A stretch of DNA of 64,000 nucleotides from Robinsoniella peoriensis (GTDB taxonomy: Bacteria; Bacillota; Clostridia; Lachnospirales; Lachnospiraceae), in the NCBI RefSeq assembly GCF_000797495.1, contig NZ_JTGN01000022.1:1-64000 (forward strand), in the 5' to 3' direction. Position 1 is the stretch's first letter. Each line of letters begins with the position of its first letter. Below the pieces are notes generated by a model. It was not told the DNA's origin. It saw only the letters and a list, made by a program, of their open reading frames with translations, and ran no database searches. Of the stretch, positions 52,322-62,300 are shown one piece after another. Position numbers and translations under genes: made by a program.

Positions 52322-54141
52322 TAAAACCGCTACAGCCACTGAAAGATTTGTATTCTAATATGCGGCTGCAGTCCAAATTTATGATCACCCATCTGGTGCT
52401 GATCATTATTCCGACTATTGTAATTGCGTATTTTTTTTACGGCCAGATGTATGATACCATTGTATCCGAAACGATACGCCAGGAGCAGAACTTTTCCAAA
52501 CACTCCTCCTCTACGATCAATGCTGCAATGGATCAGATCAATGTAGTAAGTGACTCCATTCTGGACAATGCCTATCTTACGGATATTTTAAATGAAAAAA
52601 ATTCGTTTCGCTTACTACAGCTGCTCCGGTCTGCAAAAACAGAAGATTTTTATACTTTTACCAATTCAATGATTGATGGAAATCTTATTACGGATATAAA
52701 AATATATATGGATCTCCCCACGGAAGATTTTTATGATGATTATAATGGCCAGAAGTCCATATTTCTGCATTCCAGTGAGGCAAGGGGGTCTTATTGGAGC
52801 GGCATATTTAACAGTACACCCATTCCTTCGCTGTTCTGCCCGAAGTTCTACCTTTCTCCAAAAGAGGTAGAAAACTATGGATCAATGTCCTATGTACGTA
52901 AGATTAAGCCGCAGACCGCCGCCCCCGAGGACCCTTCTATTTATGTAGTGGTTTATTTTTCCCAGGAAAATATTGATCAGCTGCTTATGCAGGGAATATC
53001 AGAAAATAATACCGTCTCATATATAGTAAACGAACGAAATGCCCTTGTATCTTCTTCCGATAGTGCTTATGCAGGTACTTATCTGATGAACTACGATACG
53101 ATTAAAGACTCGTTTATGCAGTCAAATAACTACATTACCAAAACTGTTCTCGGAAAAGAAGTATATGCCGGCTTTTATAACGTAACCCATACTTCCTGGT
53201 ATATGGTTTCTATTTTACCTGCACAATCCCTGCAGAACAAAGGAAAACTTTTAATCGTACAGTTTGTTCTTTTTTACCTCTTCTTCCTGGGTGTGGCATT
53301 TATTATGGCTACCACCCTCTCCAGATCCATCACAAAACGTCTGGGTGCAGTTATTAACCAGATGAAGACGGTGCGGACAGGACGACCTGTATCTATGGAA
53401 ACGGCACAGATTCATGATGAGGTAGGTGATCTGATTGATACGTATAATTATATGAGTACCGAGATGAATACACTGATGGATAATCAGGCTAAGTCAGCGG
53501 AAGATCTTAGAATTGCTGAATTTAAAGCCCTGCAGTCCCAGATAAATCCTCATTTTCTGTACAACACCCTGGATATGATTAACTGGCTCTCCCTGAGCCA
53601 TCAGGAGGAAAAGGTGACGGAAGCTGTACAGGCACTGTCAAAATTCTACAAACTGACTCTGAATAAGGGTAATATAGCCATCTCCCTTAAAGAGGAGATT
53701 ACCCAGGTTTCACTTTATGTAAAGCTGCAGAATATGCGTTATCAGGACAAAATAGAATTTATTATTGACGTCCCGGATGAAATGATGGATTACGAAATCC
53801 CCAAGCTGGTTCTTCAGCCTCTGGTGGAAAATGCCATTATGCATGGTATTTTTGAAAAAGAGGAAAAAATGGGAACGATTTTGATTACCGGTTGGCTGGA
53901 AGATGAAGTTTTAGTCTTAATTGTATCGGACGACGGTGTAGGAATCTCGGAAGATAAGCTAAAAATTATCCTCACCGGAGCCGGGGAAAGTATTTCAGGA
54001 AGTAATATCGGTATCTATAATACACATGAACGACTACAGCTTTTTTATAATAACACCGACTTTGGCCTTGCATACAGCAGCAATGAAGGAAACGGGACGG
54101 AAGTAGAGATCCGAATCCCCGCGAAGAAGATATCTGTTTAA
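52318..54141 (+). CDS. YesM-type sensor histidine kinase
   Basis: A 607-residue kinase: helix about 22-41, extracytoplasmic Cache-like sensor to about 300, second helix about 307-330, HAMP, kinase box SQINPHFLYNTL (about residue 410), N-box LVENAIMHGI and G-box DDGVGISEDK/GSNIGIYNTHERL. Start codon overlaps the regulator stop. It ends before a strong bidirectional terminator. It probably senses the sugar imported by D, or the sugar-loaded binding protein. Confidence 0.93.
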   Translation: MIKPLQPLKDLYSNMRLQSKFMITHLVLIIIPTIVIAYFFYGQMYDTIVSETIRQEQNFSKHSSSTINAAMDQINVVSDSILDNAYLTDILNEKNSFRLLQLLRSAKTEDFYTFTNSMIDGNLITDIKIYMDLPTEDFYDDYNGQKSIFLHSSEARGSYWSGIFNSTPIPSLFCPKFYLSPKEVENYGSMSYVRKIKPQTAAPEDPSIYVVVYFSQENIDQLLMQGISENNTVSYIVNERNALVSSSDSAYAGTYLMNYDTIKDSFMQSNNYITKTVLGKEVYAGFYNVTHTSWYMVSILPAQSLQNKGKLLIVQFVLFYLFFLGVAFIMATTLSRSITKRLGAVINQMKTVRTGRPVSMETAQIHDEVGDLIDTYNYMSTEMNTLMDNQAKSAEDLRIAEFKALQSQINPHFLYNTLDMINWLSLSHQEEKVTEAVQALSKFYKLTLNKGNIAISLKEEITQVSLYVKLQNMRYQDKIEFIIDVPDEMMDYEIPKLVLQPLVENAIMHGIFEKEEKMGTILITGWLEDEVLVLIVSDDGVGISEDKLKIILTGAGESISGSNIGIYNTHERLQLFYNNTDFGLAYSSNEGNGTEVEIRIPAKKISV

Positions 54142-54343
54142 AATATGCCTGGTTAAATTTATAAAGTCACAAAATAATTATTTAATTTATTATTTACTTC
54201 CAAAAAATATCCAATACAACATTGACTAATCCTCAAAAAATGTTATCATATATTTGCGGGGATATGATGGTCTGGTATTCGTTCACTCATTTTTTGTAAA
54301 TGGTGTCTGTTATCAGATCATTTTCCTTTTCTATAAAAAATGC

Positions 54344-54386
54344 AAAGAACCAGAGCAAATCCCTCCCTGATCTGCTCTGGTTCTTT
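54344..54386. terminator. Bidirectional rho-independent terminator
   Basis: AAAGAACCAGAGCA (54344-54357) pairs with TGCTCTGGTTCTTT (54373-54386), a perfect 14-bp stem with T-tracts on both sides. It ends the kinase operon on the plus strand and abuts the stop codon of the cell-wall hydrolase on the minus strand. Confidence 0.9.
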
Positions 54387-56201
54387 TTAATTTGCAAGAT
54401 ATACATCTGCCTGCTGCCGTCCGAATACACAGGCATCCTGATGATTATTCATATAGATATCCACGTGTCCATAAGGAGTTCCCCTATCTTCCACGGTATA
54501 GACTTCACCATTAATAATCAATCTGGTTCCAAATGGGATACCTCCCATAGCAACTGTTTTGCCCTGTACCGGCATAGCTCCGCTGGCTGTTGGCCCTCCC
54601 GACCAGACACCGCAGCAGACCGGGCAGCTGCAATAAGCTGTTAAGGTAAAGTTCCCCAGATGCTGTCCATAATCCTGTTCCCGGGCAAGCTCTGTGTCAC
54701 CCTGGACGCTGCTGTCATTTTCCGGTCCGTCATTGATCATAACGTCATCTTCAATAATGCGGACTGCCCATACAGCGCTGTCGTAGCTGACGCTGTTGGT
54801 GATAATGCCTCTTGCACTGCTGTGCGCTTCAATATCCTGTCCGTCACCAATATACATGACTACATGATATACATATCCATTCCGTGCATAAAAGATCAGA
54901 TCTCCCGGTGCTGCATCAGCTGCCGGAATCTGCATGCCAAATCTCGCCTGGTCCTCGGCTACCCGCGGTATGGAATATCCAAATTCACTGTAAATACTCT
55001 GGACAAAGCCTGAACAATCTGCTCCGTTTGTAAGGCTCGTGCCGCCCCAAACGTAGGAATTTCCTAAAAATTGCTTTGCAAAATCCACCATAGAATTGCG
55101 GAGTGCACTGGAAGCTGTAATTTCTCTTACGGTTGTCAGCGTATAATATAAGGATTTGTTTTCTTCCATAGGAATGAGTTCCCTGGCAAATTCATAATTT
55201 TCTTCCTTGTTCATTTTAACAAGTTCAACTGCCTTTTTGCCTTTGATCAGATTCTTACGCTGAACAAATCCACGCACATAACCGGATTCTACGTAAATCC
55301 ATTTTTCATCCCCGTCAGCCAGCACATAGCAGAGCCCGCCTTCCGGTAAAACACCGATGACATTTGAATTTTCTTTTTTCCGTTCCTGGATACATACCCC
55401 ATCCGTTTCTGCGATGGCATATACCTTTTTCACTACTGTTTTCTGTGCAGTTGTCTTTGTATAAGTCCAGGCTTTATTTTTTAACGGACTTACAAGGCAA
55501 TCTGCTTTCAAAAGATTTTTTGCCTTTTTCTTTTTTACATAACTTTTCGCTTTTTTGCCCGTAAGAAGATTTTTTGTCTTAACAAATCCTCTTACATCTC
55601 CCGACTCTATATAAACCCAGCCTTTTTCATCTTCCTCTAAGATATAACACAGTCCGTTTTTTCCCAGTTCTCCCACCGGTCTGGATTTGACACTTTTTTC
55701 TTCGTAGATCTGCAGATTCTTCCTTTTGGACAGTGCATATACCTTCTCCACTGTTGTAATGCCAAAAGGTTTTTCGATCTCTTTTGGTTCTTCAATCTGC
55801 TGCTCTTCAATTAATGCAAGATTTGCATTGATTTCTTCCTGTGTCATCTCTGTTGCCGGTTCCATCTGTGGTTCCGTGCTTTCTTCTTCCCTCTTTTTGG
55901 TTTCCGATTCCGTCTCTTCTTCGGACTCCGTTTGTGTTTCTGTTTGTGTTTCCGTTTCTGTCAAGACTTCTGTCACTGTTTCAACAGGTGTTTCTGTGAG
56001 GACGGCTTCTGATTCTGTGAAATGCTCAGATTGTATAGAATGATCTGACACAGGCTCCGTAACAGGCTCTGTCTGGGGTTTCACCTCTGTTGTCCGTTCC
56101 GTGGTCCTCTCCGTCTGAGGTGCTGCCATCGCTGTGGATGGAATAATTAAAGAAAATGCCAGCGCTAATGCTGCTGCTTTATGTACTAATTTCCATTTCA
56201 T
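54387..56201 (-). CDS. Secreted cell-wall hydrolase: SH3 repeats, NlpC/P60 and 3D domain
   Basis: A 604-residue exported protein. Signal peptide about 1-27 (cleavage after AMA); Thr/Glu-rich spacer about 28-140 with many TET/TES units; two bacterial SH3 modules about 160-215 and 262-320, each containing a GxCYxL...W.YxESG.VRGFV pattern; NlpC/P60 peptidase about 375-490 with catalytic C396 (ADCSGF), H446 (YVYHVV) and H460; C-terminal 3D domain about 517-604 (TAYCSCPVCCG, VEDRGTPYGHVDIY), a fold related to lytic transglycosylases. It likely cleaves peptide stems and perhaps glycan strands of peptidoglycan in growth or spore germination. Monocistronic and unrelated to the sugar genes. Confidence 0.93.
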   Translation of the reverse strand: MKWKLVHKAAALALAFSLIIPSTAMAAPQTERTTERTTEVKPQTEPVTEPVSDHSIQSEHFTESEAVLTETPVETVTEVLTETETQTETQTESEEETESETKKREEESTEPQMEPATEMTQEEINANLALIEEQQIEEPKEIEKPFGITTVEKVYALSKRKNLQIYEEKSVKSRPVGELGKNGLCYILEEDEKGWVYIESGDVRGFVKTKNLLTGKKAKSYVKKKKAKNLLKADCLVSPLKNKAWTYTKTTAQKTVVKKVYAIAETDGVCIQERKKENSNVIGVLPEGGLCYVLADGDEKWIYVESGYVRGFVQRKNLIKGKKAVELVKMNKEENYEFARELIPMEENKSLYYTLTTVREITASSALRNSMVDFAKQFLGNSYVWGGTSLTNGADCSGFVQSIYSEFGYSIPRVAEDQARFGMQIPAADAAPGDLIFYARNGYVYHVVMYIGDGQDIEAHSSARGIITNSVSYDSAVWAVRIIEDDVMINDGPENDSSVQGDTELAREQDYGQHLGNFTLTAYCSCPVCCGVWSGGPTASGAMPVQGKTVAMGGIPFGTRLIINGEVYTVEDRGTPYGHVDIYMNNHQDACVFGRQQADVYLAN

Positions 56202-56375
56202 ATATTATCCTGCTTTCCCCCTTGAGCTTCATTCAAAATGATCCATAGGATGTCTTGTCTAAATCATCTTATCATCTCTGACCTATTTCTGTCACATGAT
56301 CTGGTGCCGCATTCATTTGCTGTCCGGGGAAGCTGTGAAAAGCCTCCCCCAGATAAATGTTTTATACTTATTTAC

Positions 56376-59300
56376 TTATTTTACACGAATAATGATTGTA
56401 TCTGATTTTCCATTATAAGTCTTTGCTTTAATTGTTGTTTTTCCCTTTTTCAAAGCTTTTACTTTACCGGAAGAACTAACAGTTGCCACATCTTCATTCG
56501 TGGATGTAAATGTTACTTTTCCTGCGCTTCCGCTGGAACGTGTCACTTTTAATTTTAATGTTTTACCAGGTTTCAGGTTTTTAATTGAAGCACTGAGTTT
56601 TATTGATTTTGGTTTATTTTTTACCGTTATCTTACACTCTGCAGTTTTGCCGTTTGCGGTACGTACCGTGATTGTTGCCGTTCCTGTTTTCTTGGCTGTA
56701 ATCTTACCTCTGGAATTAACTGATGCAACTTTCTTATTGCTGCTTGACCATGTAATCTTACTTGTTTTTGCATATTTTGGAACCAGCGTGCTCTTTAAGG
56801 TATATGTTTCCTGAACACCTAAAGTCTTTGTCTTTCTATTCAGTTTAATTTTATCAACTGACTGGGTAACGGTTACTTTACAGGATGCTTTCCTGCCGTT
56901 TGCTGTTGTAACTGTTACCGTAGCTCTTCCTGATTTCTTAGCAGTCATCTTTCCGTTCTTATCAACAGTCAGGACCGATGTGCTGCTGCTCTTCCAGGTA
57001 AGCTTCTTATTTGTAGTATTCGAAGGTTCAATACTGGTCTTAAATGTATATTTTTTGCCTTTCTTAATAGAAAGTTCGGATTTATTCAGGGATACTTTTG
57101 CCGCGAATACTTCCTGTGGCGCTACTTTATCCTGGGTTGCTGCAGATAACGTTCCCTTTAAATTCTCTGCTGATACAACCGCTGTAATCGGATAACCCAC
57201 ATCTAATTTCGTAAGCTTATAGCTTGTACCAATAGCCCCGTCAATCACCTGATTACCACGCATCCAACTGATTGACAGTTTGTCTGCATTCTGAACTCCT
57301 GTGATATCCAATGTAAGAGTTTGTCCTTCTTTTACGGTTCCCTTAATTACAATAACACCTCTTAAAGTATCCTTGTCTGTGGAAACCTCAAGTACTTTAC
57401 CCGGCCTTCCTGCTTCATGTGTATCCGTAGCTGCAATTCTCTGATAGAAACAATAAACCGTATTCGGCTGTAAGCCTGTAAATACTGCTGAATTACCAAA
57501 TACTAATTCCTGATCGCCGGTCTGCATTGCATACTCATAACCGGATATGGTCTTTAATGTAATACTGTCTACTGTAACCTTTGCTGCCGCAGGCTTTAAC
57601 GGGTAAATTTCACTGACCGTTATTGAAGTAACATTGGTATATTCTACCTCATTATATGTCAATTTAACGGTAATATTTGCCTTTCCTGCATTCCTTGCAT
57701 TAATTATACCATTTTCATCCACTTTTGCAACATTTTCATCGTCAGATTCAACAAAAAATGTTTCATTCGTCAAATCAATGGTTTCTCCAGCCTCATCTTT
57801 CATTGAAATCCCCAGGATTCTGGATGTTTCATCCCAAAGCATATTGGTTTTTTCAAATACAACCTGAAGTCCGTTTTCATCTGGTACAAGTCGTAAGTCA
57901 GCCCATACAAGTAATCCTAAGGTGCTTGTTGTAAAGGTAACCTCTGTCTTGCTTTCATCTGTAAACGTAAACGGCTGCTCTGTTTTTACGCCATCCTCTG
58001 ATACATAGTACAATGCAAGCTGATCTGCATCATAGTATTCCGGTATTCTCATTACTGATTTTACTTCTTTTCCATCCAGAGATACCTCTCCCTGGTCAGA
58101 AATTAATGAGATATCAAGTATTGTAAATTCTCTGGTGACATCTTTTAATGCTTCTGCTACCAGATCCTGTCTGCTTCCGCTTTCCACTCTTTCTACCTTA
58201 AGCTGTGTATCTCCCGGCCATGTTTCGGTATCAGCTGTTAGAGTAACCCCGTTAGCTTCGTCAGTAAGAATCTGTGGCAATACAACCGGGGGTTCTTCCG
58301 GCTGCAGTTCTTCCATTGCTTTAAGTAGAACAGCGATGGCATCTGCAATTTCTTCCTCTGATGCATCTTCTTTCAGGAACATATCCTGTGCTGCCTTAAA
58401 AGCAATGTCAAAGGCATCTTTTGTTTCCTTGGAAGCTGTCTGATACTTGTCTGTTCCCATCATATCATTGGCTGCTTTAATTGTCTTTTCCAGCTCAGTC
58501 TTATCTGCCGGCTGTTCCTCTGCTGTCAGACCCTCTGCTGCTTTGGACAGAACTTCTATTGCTTTGGTTATTTCCTCAGCAGTTGCTTTTCCATTTTTTA
58601 AAACTTTCTCTGCTGCTGCCAATGCGGTATCAAAGTCTTCCCGGGAGTTCATTGTTGCATTTTTATATGTGTCTGTTTCTTTTAAATCTTTTGCATCCTG
58701 AATTACTTTCTTTAATTCTGTCTTGTCTGCTGCTTCTTTGTATGCGGTTTTAAATTCATAGGTTCCTGCCGTAATTTCAAATACTGCATTTCCTTCTACT
58801 GTATCCACATATTTAATGCCATCTTTTTCTTTCTCAAACTCATCTGCCGGAATGCCATTTACCGTAACTTCCATATCTTTTTCAACTGGAATATAAGCGG
58901 TTGCTGTAGTATTGGCAGGAATTGCTGCCGTATAGTTAAATCCATCTTCCGACCAATTCCATTCTGCGTTAATCATTCCATAAGCGGAATCATAAGATCC
59001 TTTTACCCAGGTAATCCGTTCCTGATTTGCAGGAATATCCTCGTCTGCTCTTCTGTCCGGCTGTGGTTTTAATATGATGTGCTTGAATCCCGGCTGATCT
59101 TCATCTGCTTTGATTCCCAGCATATCACTGTACATCCACTCTACAATAGCGCCATAAGAATAATGATTGAAGGAGTTCATATCAACCGGTCCGAATCCGT
59201 TTTCCTTTGTATAGGAATTCCAACGTTCCCAAATTGTTGTTGCTCCCTGATCAATACTGTACATCCAGGATGGATTGTCCCTCTGGAGTAACAGGGTGTA

Positions 59301-62300
59301 TGCCATATCAACAGCACCAACTTCTGTAAGCGTCTGATTCAGCATAGCAGTACCAACAAATCCGGTACCAAGTTTATTTCCGTTAGCTTTAATCTTATTA
59401 ACCAGAATATCTGTTGCTGCCTGCTTCTGGTCATCATCTTTAAACAGACCTACTTTTAAAGTGATTAAATATCCTGTCTGCGTATCTGCACCAGCTGCTA
59501 AAGTACCATCGTTATTAATATATTTTTCCTGGAAATGGTCTTTAATTTCATTAAATCTTGCTCTGTATGCCTCTGCTTTCTGTGTTTCTCCGATAGCATC
59601 TGACATTTCAGCCATTAACTGAGTATCATATGCGTAGTAAGCACATGCGATCAGATTTCTGATAATACCCTGGTTGTCCTGTTCATTTGGAGCCAGCCAG
59701 TCACAATAAGCAGTTCCGGCACCCTCAAAACCTCTGCTGTTAAGCCAGTTCATGTATTTTTCCATAGAATCGTACATCTGAGAGATGATCTGTGTATCCC
59801 CATACATCTTAAACATGGTATAAGGAACGATAATACCGGCATCTCCCCAAGCTGCATTACCTGCACCTACTGCTGCAGATCTTGGAATTGTATCGGTATA
59901 CTGTCCAACACTTGTCTGGCTGTCTCTTGCATCCTGTCCCCATTTATTAAAGAAACCTGCAACATTTGCATTGTAAGATGCCGCCCCGATAAATACCTGT
60001 GTATCACCTGACCAACCAAGACGTTCATCTCTCTGCGGGCAGTCTGTAGGTACACTTAAATAGTTACTTCTCTGTCCCCAGAGTGTATTGCTGATTAACT
60101 GGTTTACGGATGAATTGCTTGTCTCCAGACTACCCGTTTCCGGAATAGCCGAACCCAGGACTTCTGCCCGGAAGCTGTCAATTGTAATATCAGCATCTGC
60201 CGAAATAGATACATAACGGAATCCATAAAAGCTGAATGTCGGACGATAGCTTTCTTTTTCGTCACCTTTCGCAATATAAATGGATGTGGATGCAGCTGAT
60301 CTGTAGTTTGCCATATAAAGGCTTCCTTCCGGACCGTCATTTCCTCTGGAAGTTTTACCGCTGTCATTTAACATTTCTGCAAAATGCATGCTGATCTGTG
60401 CATCTTTTGGTGCTTTTACTGTGATATTTGGCCATCCTACCATATTCTGTCCTAAATCATATACTACTGTCTGGCCCTTTTTCAGTTCAATTACATCATC
60501 GGCATTGTAATCATCTTTGATTACATTTACAACACCGTAATCAGAACCATTGTCTTTGCTTCCCTGGTATACACTTGTAGTAACCGGGGTACGTTCCAGT
60601 TCTTTCCGAACCTGAATTGTCTGTCCTACCTGTGCAGAAATCACTCCGCCAAAGTTTGTGTCATAACTTACTTTGCTCCAGCTATCATCTTCTGTATAAT
60701 CTGAAGTAGACATTAAAGCCGCACTTGGGTAATTTGCATCATAGGTTTCACCATCCCAGATATCTGCTTCACGGATTACACCTTCTTTACTTGTTTTCCA
60801 GGAACTGTCTGTGTTTAAGACTTTCTTTGTTCCATCGCTGTAAGTAATGATTGTCTTAGCCAGAAATGCCATATCCTTGGTTCCATAGGTATTGTAGGAA
60901 ATTCTTCCTGTCCACCAACCGGTTCCTACCTGTGCCAGAATAACATTTTCCCCGCCCTTTTTCATTAAATCTGTAACGTCATGAGAGTAATATAATACTC
61001 TTTCATTATAATCTGTCCAGCCCGGCTTCATTTCATCATAGATCGTTTCACCGTTTTCATCCGGACGTCCTACTCTGGTTCCGTTCACATACAGATCATA
61101 TACACCCAGTGAAGATGCATATACTTTTGCACTTACAATTTCTTGGTCCTCTGTTTCAAATGTTTTTCTGAACATTGGCATTCCCAGATTGGAATAATCT
61201 TTTGTCAGAAGTACACCTGCATTTCCTTTTACAACAAATTTGCCGTCTTTAAATGAACCTGAACTTGCCTGACCTGCACTTCCTCCAAATGGATTTATGC
61301 CATCATCAAAATCATAAGACAGTTTCAATGTTCCTTCTTCGGGTCCGCCTTCTTCAAAGACAGTCACTTTCAGATTGTCCGCCATAAATTTTTCTGTTGC
61401 TGTTCCTGAGCGGAAACCAACTCTTCCGTCAATAACTTTTCCCGGCGTTGCCGCAGTTACTTCGAAAGTATCTACCAGCTGGTCATTGATAAATGTCTTG
61501 ATTTCCTGATTCGTTACTTCAATTTTTACATGAACTTCTTTGTTCAGAATTTCTGTATTATAATCAAAGAAACTGCTAATATCTTTTTCATACTTGTCAT
61601 AATGTGGTGTACCATTCTCCCAGATATGAGGTCTTAAGTATAATTTTCCTTTATGGTCTGACCCGTTAATCTGCCACATGAACATATTGCTGCTGTCGGA
61701 TGCTGAGAAGACAATGCCTGCAGAATCGCTGGTTACGGTGATATCGGATTCTACAGTGTAATGTACCGGTGCATCGGGTTCTGGTTCCGGCTCTGGTTTT
61801 CCGCTAAGTGCATTATTTATTAAAGCGGTAGTTTCGCCGGTAATGTGTAATCCTCCGTTTTCCACAGTCCCATTGTCAAAAATATTTTCCTGCGTACTGG
61901 AATCTGTGAATACTTTAGGCATTCCTGCAACTTTTACAATGATATTTTCATAAACTACATCATCACCTGCATCATTGTTAAAACCAAGCTTTCCATCAAA
62001 CTGGAACTTATCTAGTTTGTCATGATATTTTGCTTCTACACCATCGATATAGATACGCACTTCCTGTTTATTCGTACATGTGAGAGTGAAGTGATGTTTT
62101 TTATTAACCATATCTTCTTTGGATACATTTTTGATATCTCCATGATCAAATTCGTATTTTCTTCCATCTGCTTCTCTCATATGCTGTACAACTGCGGGAC
62201 CTGTTTTATAATTCGGATTTAACTGTGAATAATAGTACTGGGTTCCTTCCACGTTTGATCCATAGATGATACCTGCTTTACCGGATTTAATGGTAAAATC

